From positions 248,001 to 312,000 of the forward strand of contig NZ_CP083955.1 in NCBI RefSeq assembly GCF_006442975.2: 64,000 bases of DNA, written 5' to 3'. This DNA comes from Mesorhizobium sp. B2-1-1. GTDB taxonomy: Bacteria; Pseudomonadota; Alphaproteobacteria; Rhizobiales; Rhizobiaceae. Below, piece after piece: positions 53,017 through 62,036 of the stretch. Numbering within the stretch: the stretch's first letter is position 1; each line of letters starts with the position of its first letter. The notes beneath the pieces were generated by a model. The model saw only the letters and a list, made by a program, of their open reading frames with translations. It was not told the origin of the DNA and searched no databases. A program made the position numbers and the translations under genes.

Positions 53017-53345
53017 TCAGGCGGCAATTGCGTCGGTCGCCCCGGCACCTTCAATATCCGTCGCCAGTGCCGCCTCCACCTCAGCAAGCTGCCGCCGCTT
53101 GTCGGCCAATTCACCCGCGAAGGCGAACTCGGCACTATCATCCCGGGACTGGTACGACGCAAGCCGGCGGCGGGCGTCGGCGAGGCGCTGGCGATAGCGC
53201 TCGCGCTCTCCTTCGAAATCGTCGAGCGCGTGCTTGAGGCGCGAAATCGCTCCGAGCGGCGTGACCGTCATGGCAAGCTCGATTTCGGAATCGGCACCGG
53301 TGCGCATCAGCGTGGTGCTATAGAGGCCGTTGACCTCGTCGTCAT
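53017..53345 (-). pseudogene. Large plasmid-type helicase/methylase, C-terminal fragment
   Basis: The minus frame reads DDEVNGLYSTTLMRTGADSE IELAMTVTPLGAISRLKHAL, then DDFEGERERYRQRLADARRR with a coiled-coil character, ending GATDAIAA. This resembles the end of the very large strawberry-notch-type helicase/DNA-methylase proteins of rhizobial plasmids and integrative elements (about 1,500-1,700 residues). Upstream of 53345 the frame degenerates, so only the tail is left. Confidence 0.6.
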
Positions 53346-53416
53346 TGCCGGGGCGTGTACGCGGCGAAGCCTCACTTGCGCCCTGTCGGGCGCAAGTGGC
53401 AGGCAACGATCCCCTC

Positions 53417-53599
53417 TTAGTGAGCCGGGCGGTACTCGTAAGGATCGTATTCGTGGACCACCGTGCCCTTGTCACCGTCATATTCGCTCGACACCATGAC
53501 GCCGAACTCGCCATCGACTTGGAAGAGCGTGACCGGGACCATCAAGGTCTGCGCGAGATTGAAGGCATGGTGCTGAGCAAGGGTGAAATTGTGCGACAT
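53417..53599 (-). CDS. Small conserved-type island protein
   Basis: The 60-residue product (MSHNFTLAQHHAFNLAQTLM then VPVTLFQVDGEFGVMVSSEY) is balanced in composition and carries GGGAGCC before its ATG. Similar small proteins lie beside the methylase genes of rhizobial plasmids and integrative elements. The role is unknown. Between 53600 and 53963 nothing is recognised. Confidence 0.55.
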   Translation of the reverse strand: MSHNFTLAQHHAFNLAQTLMVPVTLFQVDGEFGVMVSSEYDGDKGTVVHEYDPYEYRPAH

Positions 53600-53963
53600 C
53601 GTTTGGCTCCCGTCTTTGGGCGGGGTCCATCCCCGCTCGACAGGCGCCCGACGTGTTCAGGGCATGGCCGCGGTCACCTTGAAGGCGCAGCCGCAGAGGT
53701 CGCACGCTTGCGTAGCGAACCCCTTGCGGGTTGATTGTGGAAGGCCAGGACCTGAACCAGGAAAGCCGGACATGAGAGCGGGATTGCACCTCCTCAATGG
53801 CGGCCGCCCTGTCCCCCGTCTCACACTCCTTCACGTGCTCGCCCGAGAGCCGTTCATACCGAGCCCGTTCGCCTTCAGTTCCCCGCGTTCTCGAGAGGCC
53901 TACAACATCGCTGCTACAATCCGGTTCCAAGGCATCCTGAAATAAGCGCTAGAGTCCAACGCT

Positions 53964-54440
53964 TCATAGCTGCCACAGCCAGGATTTCCGCTTGCCGTTT
54001 GACAAGGCCCACCCGCCGAGCAGCATCAGCGCACCCCAAATCAAACAACCCGCGGTCCCAATAGACCCACTGGGACCGCGGGACGGTTTCGTTGACATGG
54101 TGTGTGCCGAGAAGCTGGTGATCGTCCACTCCCTCGACCAGGTTGAATATGCCAAAGCCCATGAGCATCGTTGCAAGTAGCAACTTTCCTGACCACCCGA
54201 GATGAGGTTGGCGCGCCGCACGCCATAGCACAATGAGACCTAATGCGACGAACACGTATGTGCCGGCGTGGAACCAGCCATCGAGGGACGTGTTGAACCG
54301 AAGGTTCTCAAGATTGCGGCGGGATAGCCGGCTGGTCGCCATATGATGCCACTGGAGCAACTGATGCAGAACGATTCCCTCGAAGAACCAGCCTGAGCCC
54401 GAGCAGGATTCCGGCCGAGGTCGGGAACCTGTGAGGCTCT
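53964..54440 (-). pseudogene. DUF2243 membrane protein, frameshifted
   Basis: Frames give GILLGLRLVLRG or GWFFEGIVLHQLLQWHHM near 54400, then FNTSLDGWFHAGTYVFVALG, GFGIFNLVEGVDDHQLLGTH HVNETVPRSQWVYWDRG. After a shift near 54045 the sequence is WGALMLLGGWALSNGKRKSW. These are DUF2243 motifs (four-helix membrane protein). At least two frameshifts break the gene. Confidence 0.75.
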
Positions 54441-54631
54441 TCGTCGCTGTTCCTTTTTCTCCTAAGGGGACCCAACGTCGAGCCCGCCAATGTACATCAC
54501 CGTTTTTGCGCTACCGGCGCGTCATCATCGCTTTTTGAGAACCGCTTCAGCTGGCAGACCGAGACGGTGACCGCCACCGACCTTGTGGTATGCGACTGGA
54601 CAGAACGCTATGATGTCAGGAGCAACTTCGC

Positions 54632-55471
54632 ATGACCGACCAACAACTGATTATAGGAGCATTGGGAGTCTCGTCCAGTTTTGACGTCGCGCTTGAAACG
54701 CGCCGACGCATCGATTTTCTCGGCACCTATCTGCGTGCCTCGAATCTCAACACCTACGTTCTGGGCGTAAGCGGTGGCGTAGATTCGCTTGCTGCCGCTC
54801 TTCTTGCGCAACGGGCCGTGGAGGAACTGCGAACGGCAGGATATGAGGCCAGATTCCTGGCCGTTCGGCTTCCATACGGCTTACAGGCCGACGAGAGCGA
54901 CGCGCAGCGGGCACTGGATACAATACAAGCAGACGAAGTGCGCCGGGTCGACATCAAGCCCGCCGCCGACGCGATGCTGGATTCGATCAAGCTTGCGGGC
55001 ACCGACCTCGGCGATGCCGGCGGAGAGGACTTTTTGCTTGGCAACATCAAGGCTCGTGAGCGGATGATTGCCCAGTTTGCGCTTGCCGGCGCCACCCGAG
55101 GGCTGGTCATCGGTACCGATCATGCGGCCGAAGCACTGATGGGTTTCTTCACCAAGTTCGGCGACGGTGCTGCCGACATCCTTCCTCTTTCCGGGTTGAA
55201 CAAGCGTAGGGTTCGCGCCTTGGCGGCGCATCTGGGCGCTCCGCCTCAATTAGTTGCCAAGATTCCGACTGCCGACCTGGAGAACCTAATTCCGCTTCGC
55301 CCGGACGAAGATGCCTATGGCGTAACTTACGATCAAATCGACGATTTCCTTGAAGGTCGGGAGATCGACGAAGCAGCGCGCACGCGCATATTTCAAGCGC
55401 ACGCCGGCACCGCACACAAGCGCGCGCTTCCAGTGGCGCCCGTCGCCTCGTCCGGTCCATCACGACAGTAG
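54632..55471 (+). CDS. nadE: NAD synthetase, NH3-dependent
   Basis: The 279-residue enzyme has the ATP-pyrophosphatase loop GVSGGVDSLAAALL (about residues 45-58). IGTDHAAEALMGFFTKFGDG, LPLSGLNKRRVRALAAHLGA and the end DDFLEGREIDEAAR follow. There is no glutaminase domain, so it uses ammonia to convert deamido-NAD to NAD. The length matches NadE of E. coli (275). It stands alone as a single-gene unit downstream of the DUF2243 relic. Confidence 0.93.
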   Translation: MTDQQLIIGALGVSSSFDVALETRRRIDFLGTYLRASNLNTYVLGVSGGVDSLAAALLAQRAVEELRTAGYEARFLAVRLPYGLQADESDAQRALDTIQADEVRRVDIKPAADAMLDSIKLAGTDLGDAGGEDFLLGNIKARERMIAQFALAGATRGLVIGTDHAAEALMGFFTKFGDGAADILPLSGLNKRRVRALAAHLGAPPQLVAKIPTADLENLIPLRPDEDAYGVTYDQIDDFLEGREIDEAARTRIFQAHAGTAHKRALPVAPVASSGPSRQ

Positions 55472-55713
55472 CCGGACTCTCGGGATGGATGCTCACTATT
55501 GCTGCGACCGCCGCCAGATCTTCCACGTCCGATCCGACAGCGTCAGGTGCCGAATCCCGCCCTCGGGCTCACTTGGATTCAGCGAATAAGTTGAGCCGTC
55601 CTATCGCGCGCAATGCATCGGCCGTCGGCCCCGAGGGCGACTCTCGATCGAAACGAGCACTGCGTAGGGACGGTTGTCCGTCGCGGTGATGGCGCCTTTC
55701 CGGGCGCGCTGGG

Positions 55714-56643
55714 TTAAGCGACGTTTGAAAAAATCTGCTGATCCAGGTCGCACGTGGCCAGCCCATAGCGCCACCTGTGATTCGTTGCCTCGCGCCGGCT
55801 CTGATAGAACAGCGTCAGTTGCCGGCCCTCTATCATCACAGTCGAGTGCCCGTTCTCTCCCGGCTCGCCCGGATCCAGCACTGGGCCGACGGACACGTAA
55901 GGTCCTTCGACGCGATCGGCAATTGCGAAGAATACACGCTGGCGGCTGCCGCGCGGCCCCTCGGGCAGGAAGCAGGTTGCATTGAGCAGCACGCGTCCAT
56001 CCGGCAACTCGACCAGTTGAGCGCCTTCGATGCCCCATTCATAGTCGGGATGCTCGCGTGCGTTGTGATGCGGAACGTCCAGGTGGTCCAGGATCTTGCC
56101 AGCGCGCTTCCATGGTCCGAACCAGGAGTCGGACTGGCTGCGTGCGAGATAGACGTCGGGTTGCGGGACCCTGCTGAATTTCGGCATTCCCGAGTAGACG
56201 ATGTAGCGCTTGCCGCCGATGACCGCCGGATGGGGATCGTAGATGCCATCTTCATCGGTGTCCGGCAGGGATAATATCGCCGACGTCAAAACAACCCAGT
56301 GGAAACCATCATTAGACACCGCATGCTCGCACCGCCCACCCGACTTCATGAATTCGGTCTGGATGAACATGTGGAAAACCCCGCCTTCGTGGATGACACC
56401 GGGCGCCGCCACACCCGAGCCGGTGATCGGCAAGGCGATCGGTTCATGCTCGGTCCAGGGGCCACGCGGATCCGGCGCTGTGGCGTGCAGTATCTTCCAT
56501 TCCTCGCTCGTGACGGTGCCGCTCGATCCGAACATGTGCCAGAGCGTTCCGTCGAATACGGGACAAGGATCTTTCAGGTCGTCCACCTGCTGCGGGTGAA
56601 ACAACGGAAAGACGTGCGTTTCAAAATTGATCTGCATGTCCAT
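55714..56643 (-). CDS. Five-bladed beta-propeller glycosidase-like protein (GH43/GH32-like)
   Basis: The 309-residue protein has the repeated Asp/Glu blade pattern of GH43/GH130-like propellers (DDLKDPCPVFDGTLWHMFGS, DGIYDPHPAVIGGKRYIVYS, EWGIEGAQLVELPDGRVLLN, ENGHSTVMIEGRQLTLFYQS). Acidic residues at equivalent positions could be the catalytic trio. No signal peptide is present. It is opposite to the galactofuranose-type genes; the substrate is open. Confidence 0.72.
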   Translation of the reverse strand: MDMQINFETHVFPLFHPQQVDDLKDPCPVFDGTLWHMFGSSGTVTSEEWKILHATAPDPRGPWTEHEPIALPITGSGVAAPGVIHEGGVFHMFIQTEFMKSGGRCEHAVSNDGFHWVVLTSAILSLPDTDEDGIYDPHPAVIGGKRYIVYSGMPKFSRVPQPDVYLARSQSDSWFGPWKRAGKILDHLDVPHHNAREHPDYEWGIEGAQLVELPDGRVLLNATCFLPEGPRGSRQRVFFAIADRVEGPYVSVGPVLDPGEPGENGHSTVMIEGRQLTLFYQSRREATNHRWRYGLATCDLDQQIFSNVA

Positions 56644-56971
56644 AAACCTCGACAGCCTCTCTCAGCTTCCGACACCCAGGTCCAAACAAACTGATTCGAG
56701 GCGCTCTTATTCTAGCAGCGTCGGCTAACACGTGTCGATTTTCCCACAGGCCTTCAACAGCTCGAGGAGTGACAAAGCGCCACGTTAGGGCGCCGTGGTC
56801 CCAATTCCAGCGGATCTCGTGCCGCATTCGGACCGCCCGCGAAGCAGTCGAGCGGCCCTACCTCTGATCGTTGAGGCCGATGATCGGCCACGCAAATCAA
56901 TTAATACCGCGGGAACAACTTACTAAATCGAAAGTTAGATGGAACTGAAAGCATCAGGCAGGAGTGTCGAA

Positions 56972-56989
56972 AATTAACCTAGGTTAATT
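56972..56989. promoter_or_regulatory. Perfect 18-bp palindrome upstream of the glycosyltransferase
   Basis: AATTAACCTAGGTTAATT is a perfect palindrome whose centre is about 45 bases before the glycosyltransferase start, flanked by TCGA on both sides. It lies next to TTGACT (about 56999), so it overlaps a likely promoter. A dimeric repressor or activator site is the best guess; the regulator is not in this window. Confidence 0.65.
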
Positions 56990-57024
56990 CTTCGAGACTT
57001 GACTCGTATTAAAAGGGAAAATAT

Positions 57025-58197
57025 ATGGAAATCGCGCCGGCAAAAACAAAAAAAATCACGTCTATTGCGTACAATGCAGTAGTTATCTGCTTTTCACATC
57101 TCCGATGGAATTTTGTATTTCAAAGGCCACAGCACCTCCTGACCCTCGCCGCCCGGCAGCAACAGGTAATTTACTTCGAAGAACCAGCCTTCGAAGATGT
57201 CCGCGGTCCCTTCATGCGCGTGAACGACGTAGCTCCGGCAATCAGGGTTGTCACGCCGGTCGTCCCGCTTGGAACATCCGCGACAAAGGTGGACGCCATC
57301 CAGCGAAGCTTCGTCAATGAACTCGTCGCACCCGTTCCTCATGACCGGCTGATTGCGTGGTATTACACGCCAATGGCGCTGCGCTTCAGCAGTCATCTGC
57401 GCTGCAATGTGTGTGTCTACGATTGCATGGATGAGTTGTCCGCCTTCCGCGACGCGCCCGCGGAACTGGCACAGCTGGAAAGAGCGCTGTTCCGCCGTGC
57501 CGATCTGGTCTTCACGGGCGGGCAAAGCCTCTATGAGGCAAAGCGCAGTCAGCATCGTTCGATCTTTGCGTTTCCAAGCAGCATCGACGCTGCTCATTTC
57601 AACATGGCGAGAGAGGGGGGCGAGGAACCATCCGACCAGGCAGCCATTCCCCATCCAAGGGTTGGCTATTTCGGCGTGATCGACGAACGGCTCGACATCG
57701 CCCTTGTTGGCCAGACGGCTGCCGCGATGCCCGACATCCAGTTCGTCATGCTTGGGCCGGTGGTCAAGATCGATCCGGCGACCCTGCCACGGGCAGACAA
57801 TTTGCATTGGCTCGGGCCCAAGAACTATGCCGACCTGCCGAGCTATCTTCGTCATTGGGCAGTCGGTTGGATGCCGTTCGCGCTCAACGAGGCAACGCGA
57901 TACATCAGCCCAACCAAGACACCCGAGTTTCTTGCGGCCGGACTGCCCGTGATCTCCACCGCGATCGTTGATGTCGTTCGCACCTACGGTGCGGCTGGTC
58001 TCGTCGAGATCGTCGACGCCGACGACATTGCGACCAAGCTTCGCTGCATGCTTGCCCGCCCCAGAGACCTGCAGGTGAGGGCAGTTGATGCCTATCTCGC
58101 CGACAAGTCGTGGGAACGCACTTGGGATGCCATGACCTCACACATCCACGGTGTCCAGGCGATGAAAACTGTCGTTCCGCTGCGCAGGAGAGCCTGA
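57025..58197 (+). CDS. Glycosyltransferase (GT4-like) of a galactofuranose-type locus
   Basis: The 390-residue protein starts MEIAPAKTKKITSIAYNAVV, then VVICFSHLRWNFVFQRPQHL and a GT-B-like end (RYISPTKTPEFLAAGLPVIS). The HLRWNFVFQRPQHLL motif is common in glycosyltransferases next to UDP-galactopyranose mutase. The following mutase gene begins two bases after the stop, so both are one operon. It probably adds a sugar (galactofuranose or other) to a cell-surface glycan. Confidence 0.85.
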   Translation: MEIAPAKTKKITSIAYNAVVICFSHLRWNFVFQRPQHLLTLAARQQQVIYFEEPAFEDVRGPFMRVNDVAPAIRVVTPVVPLGTSATKVDAIQRSFVNELVAPVPHDRLIAWYYTPMALRFSSHLRCNVCVYDCMDELSAFRDAPAELAQLERALFRRADLVFTGGQSLYEAKRSQHRSIFAFPSSIDAAHFNMAREGGEEPSDQAAIPHPRVGYFGVIDERLDIALVGQTAAAMPDIQFVMLGPVVKIDPATLPRADNLHWLGPKNYADLPSYLRHWAVGWMPFALNEATRYISPTKTPEFLAAGLPVISTAIVDVVRTYGAAGLVEIVDADDIATKLRCMLARPRDLQVRAVDAYLADKSWERTWDAMTSHIHGVQAMKTVVPLRRRA

Positions 58198-58199
58198 CG

Positions 58200-59342
58200 A
58201 TGTTCGACTGGCTGATCGTCGGAGCCGGCTTTGCCGGCAGCGTGCTTGCCGAGCGCATTGCATCGCAACGCCGCGAAAGTGTCCTGCTCATAGACCGCAG
58301 AAATCATGTCGGCGGCAACGCCTATGACTGCTACGACGAAGCGGGACTCCTGATCCATCGCTATGGTCCCCACATCTTCCACACCAACGCGCAATCCATC
58401 GTCGACTATCTGTCGCAGTTCACGGCGTGGCGGCCCTACGAACATCGCGTCCTCTCTTCGGTAGACGGCAAACTGCTGCCCATCCCGATCAATCTCGACA
58501 CGATCAATCGTCTCTACGGACTTGATCTCACCTCCGAACAACTGGAAGAATTTTTCGCTTCGCGACGAGAAACGGTGGAGGAGGTCCGAACCGCCGAAGA
58601 CGTGGTGGTCAGCACCGTGGGCAGGGAACTCTACGAAAAATTCTTTCGCGGCTATACTCGCAAACAATGGGGCGTGGATCCGTCCCAACTGAGTAAATCC
58701 GTAACGGCACGGGTGCCGACCCGCACCACCCGCGACGACCGCTATTTTGGCGATACGTTCCAGAACATGCCCGCCGGCGGCTATACGCGGATGTTCGAGC
58801 GGATGCTGGACAGGCCTGAAATCAAGGTGATGCTGCAGACCGACTATGGCGAGATACGCGACAAGATCGGCTTTCGGCAGCTGATCTATACTGGGCCGAT
58901 TGATGAATATTTTGATTGGAGGCTCGGCCGTCTGCCTTACCGTTCCTTGCGGTTCGACCATGTGACAGTGGATTGCGAACAATTCCAGCCAGTGGCGGTG
59001 GTGAACTATCCGCAGACGGAAAACTACACCCGCGTCACGGAGTATAAGCATCTGACAGGCCAACGGCATCCGAAAACCAGCCTCACCTACGAATACCCGA
59101 CCGATATAGGCGATCCCTATTATCCTGTTCCGAGAGCCGAAAACGAGGAGCTGTACAAACGCTACGAGGCAATGGCGGACGCCTGCCCAAACGTCTGGTT
59201 CGTTGGACGGCTAGCGACCTACCGTTATTACAACATGGATCAAGTGGTGGGTCAGGCCTTGGCCACATTCGCGAGGATACAGAAGACCCTGCCGGCCTCG
59301 GCTTCGTTGGAGGCGCCGACATTTGCTGTGCTCGCGCCGTAA
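58200..59342 (+). CDS. glf: UDP-galactopyranose mutase
   Basis: The 380-residue flavoenzyme has the FAD motif WLIVGAGFAGSVLAERIASQ, NHVGGNAYDCYDEAGLLIHR and the signature GPHIFHTNAQSIVDYLSQFT. YTRKQWGVDPSQLSKSVTAR and YEYPTDIGDPYYPVP follow. It converts UDP-galactopyranose to UDP-galactofuranose, the donor for surface galactofuran. The start at 58200 gives the proper length (about 370-380). It is the second gene of the operon. Confidence 0.95.
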   Translation: MFDWLIVGAGFAGSVLAERIASQRRESVLLIDRRNHVGGNAYDCYDEAGLLIHRYGPHIFHTNAQSIVDYLSQFTAWRPYEHRVLSSVDGKLLPIPINLDTINRLYGLDLTSEQLEEFFASRRETVEEVRTAEDVVVSTVGRELYEKFFRGYTRKQWGVDPSQLSKSVTARVPTRTTRDDRYFGDTFQNMPAGGYTRMFERMLDRPEIKVMLQTDYGEIRDKIGFRQLIYTGPIDEYFDWRLGRLPYRSLRFDHVTVDCEQFQPVAVVNYPQTENYTRVTEYKHLTGQRHPKTSLTYEYPTDIGDPYYPVPRAENEELYKRYEAMADACPNVWFVGRLATYRYYNMDQVVGQALATFARIQKTLPASASLEAPTFAVLAP

Positions 59343-59415
59343 CCATTTGCCGGACGAAGCCGAACGCGATGCCGTTCTACCCGACAGGCCCATGCTGCAC
59401 GCGTGATGGCCGGGC

Positions 59416-60594
59416 TTACGCGAACAGAAGGCGCTGGCGCGCCAGCTCGTCCGCAACTGGCTGCCGGATGCTGCGCGAACCATCCGCGTGCACGGTAGAA
59501 AACAAGCCGACTTCGGCGTGGCGGGAATTGTCCCAACCCGGATAGGCTGTCACGGGATAAATGCAAATGCCTTGGATGGGGACGCCCAGCTTCATCGCGG
59601 CGCGGACCTCATCGCAGACATAATGCAGCCATGCTGGCCCGGCGGATCCTTCGGACCCGGTTTCAGCAATGAACATCGGCTTGCGGAACCTGTGAGCGAC
59701 CTCGAGCAACATCTCGGACAGCGCCTGATATTCATGGTGGCCCATGGGAATGGTCGGACCGTTTAGATACCATTGGTTGTGAGGATAAAAGTTCAGGCCA
59801 ATCACGTCGACAAGATCTTGGCTGCCGCCCAGTTCAGGCTCGACCTGTCCCATCAGCATCTCATACGCCTCGAACTGACCTCGCCGGGCGTTCTGCGCGC
59901 GTTGCCGTTCCGCTCGGCTGCCGTCGCGAGGCGCGATATGGATCAGCGGCTCAGCCCAGACGAATCGACAGTCGGGGTCGGCCTGTCGCATTGCACGGAT
60001 GCCCGCGACCGCTGCCTTAACGAGATGCCGTTTGAACCATCCGCGCTTCTTTGGGCCGACACGCGGGAAGTAGCCGACTTCGACGGCCCAGGCAAAGAAC
60101 GAGATTTCGTTGATTGGACAAAGCAGCGGAGAGGTGCCCGTGAAGGAGCGATGGAACCGCACGGCCTCCGCGGCAAAAGCGGCGTAGGCGTCGATGAATT
60201 CCTGCGATCCCTGATCGATGTGATCGGGCGACCCGTAATGAAAAACATCCCAGATCACCTGCACGCCAACGGCACGAGCCGCTTCGATCATGGCCGCCCA
60301 ACTCGACCAGTCATAGATGCCCGGCGCCGTTTCGATCAGGTGCCAGCGCAACCCGTCTCGGATCGTTCGAAGCCCGAGCTCGGCACAGCTCCGGTAGTCC
60401 GCCAAGGCATGGATGTTGTGCGAGGTAGCGCGAACAAGATCGAGCCGGACACCGTCGCTCCGCCTGTGGGAGGAACATTCAAAGCCGGCCATGAAGAAGC
60501 TTTCGAAGGTTCGGCCGACCGCTCGGTGTTGACCATCGTCTACCACATCCTGGACCGGGCCGGATCGTTCGGTGGGGGCCGGCCTGGCCATCAT
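59416..60594 (-). CDS. Clan GH-A glycosidase-like protein (beta-glucosidase-like)
   Basis: The 392-residue TIM-barrel protein shows the acid/base motif LCPINEISFFAWAVEVGYFP (Asn-Glu) and a nucleophile motif PMFIAETGSEG. It also has DGLRWHLIETAPGIYDWSSW and VIGLNFYPHNQW. These place it in clan GH-A (GH1-like or related). There is no signal peptide. It is convergent with the mutase operon and may remodel the glycan it produces. Confidence 0.82.
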   Translation of the reverse strand: MMARPAPTERSGPVQDVVDDGQHRAVGRTFESFFMAGFECSSHRRSDGVRLDLVRATSHNIHALADYRSCAELGLRTIRDGLRWHLIETAPGIYDWSSWAAMIEAARAVGVQVIWDVFHYGSPDHIDQGSQEFIDAYAAFAAEAVRFHRSFTGTSPLLCPINEISFFAWAVEVGYFPRVGPKKRGWFKRHLVKAAVAGIRAMRQADPDCRFVWAEPLIHIAPRDGSRAERQRAQNARRGQFEAYEMLMGQVEPELGGSQDLVDVIGLNFYPHNQWYLNGPTIPMGHHEYQALSEMLLEVAHRFRKPMFIAETGSEGSAGPAWLHYVCDEVRAAMKLGVPIQGICIYPVTAYPGWDNSRHAEVGLFSTVHADGSRSIRQPVADELARQRLLFA

Positions 60595-60788
60595 GCTCTC
60601 TCGCGGGTCTGGCGATTTGCCCGTAGCTCGTTACAGTTCACGGTGCTACGCGATTCGTCGACAGGATCGGCTTCAGGATGCCGACTGGCGCGAGCCTCTG
60701 CTTGGCTTCTGTCCTGCTCGTCCATGCCGCGCTTGGCTGTGTGCGGCCAGGCTAGCCTACCCGAGTGTGCCGGCTCCTTGATTGTCAT
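60591..60788 (-). CDS. Possible small protein coupled to the glycosidase
   Basis: A 65-residue charged frame (MTIKEPAHSGRLAWPHTAKR, EARASRHPEADPVDESRS) with a GCGGAGAA site overlaps the glycosidase start by ATGA. The coupling supports expression, but there is no known family and the composition is atypical. Confidence 0.4.
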   Translation of the reverse strand: MTIKEPAHSGRLAWPHTAKRGMDEQDRSQAEARASRHPEADPVDESRSTVNCNELRANRQTRERA

Positions 60789-60963
60789 TGATGCATTTCT
60801 CCGCTGGCGATCGGCGCCGGAGCTAAACCGCGAGCACAATGCTTTGTTCCGGCTGCGCCCGTTACGAACCCCATGCGGATGATTGTTCCCCGGCGCGTCG
60901 CAAACCCCACGGCGGGTCACCGCCTGCACGAGAATGGAACCGGCGACCGTCCCGGTAGTTGGG

Positions 60964-61809
60964 ATGATTATCGGTCGGAGGTTTGTCCATGCTTTCCCCA
61001 TCGAGGAACTCGCGCGTTCCGTCAGGGAGCGGCGCGCGATCCTGTTCGTTGGGGCTGGCGTGTCAATGAGTGTCGGCCTGCCCTCCTGGCGTAAGCTCAT
61101 CGATCATCTGGTCGAGGACCTGGGCATCGATGACGGCATCATCGCGCCGTCGGACGTCAGCTACCAGACCCTGGCGGAGTTCTACCGGTTGAAGCGGGGC
61201 ACCATCGGACCGCTGCGAAGCTGGATGGATCGGAACTGGAGTGTCTCGCATGAGAAAGTGAGACGTTCGGAGATCCACCGCCTGATCGTGGCACTGGACT
61301 TCCCGATCATCTACACGACCAACTACGATCGCAACCTCGAGGTCGCCTTCGAAGTCCATAGCCGCGACTACGTGAAGGTGGCAAACGCAAAAGACATCGC
61401 CAAAGCCAGCAACGGGGTCACCCAGATCGTCAAATACCACGGCGACTTCGACGACGACTCCTCCCTCATTCTGGCCGAGACCGACTATTTCGACCGGCTG
61501 TCCTTCGATTCACCGCTGGATGTGAAATTCCGCGCGGATGCATTGGGGCGGACGATCCTTTTCATCGGCTACAGCATGTCGGATATGAACATTCGCCTGC
61601 TTTTGCACCGCCTGTGGCAGACCTGGAGGCTGTCCGGCTATGAGACCGACCGCCCCAGATCGTTCGTATTCATGCCTAGCCCGAGCGTCGTCCAGGAGGC
61701 GGTGCTGGGTCGATGGGGCATCGAAATGTTGAGCGAAGAGGCGGCTCAGCCTGAACAAGCGTTAGCAGCGTTTCTTTCCAAGCTGCTTGACGCCATGAGG
61801 GGTCCATGA
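60964..61809 (+). CDS. Stand-alone SIR2-like NAD-binding protein
   Basis: The 281-residue protein has the SIR2 Rossmann motif FVGAGVSMSVGLPSW (about residues 29-42), IIYTTNYDRNLE (118-125), KYHGDFDDD with the catalytic His at about 159, and FIGYSMSDMNIRLLL (200-214). The zinc-binding cysteines of sirtuin deacetylases are missing, as in SIR2-domain NADases of anti-phage systems. There is no effector or sensor domain in the same frame and no clear partner gene next door. The start at 60964 is the first ATG; a TTG at 60883 is possible. Confidence 0.85.
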   Translation: MIIGRRFVHAFPIEELARSVRERRAILFVGAGVSMSVGLPSWRKLIDHLVEDLGIDDGIIAPSDVSYQTLAEFYRLKRGTIGPLRSWMDRNWSVSHEKVRRSEIHRLIVALDFPIIYTTNYDRNLEVAFEVHSRDYVKVANAKDIAKASNGVTQIVKYHGDFDDDSSLILAETDYFDRLSFDSPLDVKFRADALGRTILFIGYSMSDMNIRLLLHRLWQTWRLSGYETDRPRSFVFMPSPSVVQEAVLGRWGIEMLSEEAAQPEQALAAFLSKLLDAMRGP

Positions 61810-62036
61810 GGGGGGACGAACCGGGCACCAGGGCCGCCTTGAGGGCGGGGTGAAGGCGATCACCCCGCGGGTCGCTTCATCTTGGTCTTGCGCCAAACAA
61901 CCGCGCCCTGCCGAAGCGGATTGCACACGTTTCGCGCACGCGCGTCCAACTCGACATGGTCAGGATAAATACTGTCGAACAGAAGGAACATCTGGTTCTG
62001 CGGTCGGTTGGGCGAGATCAACGGAGATAATATGAG

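Noticed and set aside
57094..57855. 253-codon minus-strand frame inside the glycosyltransferase
   Set aside because: A typical antisense shadow of a high-GC gene; the + strand frame has clear family motifs.
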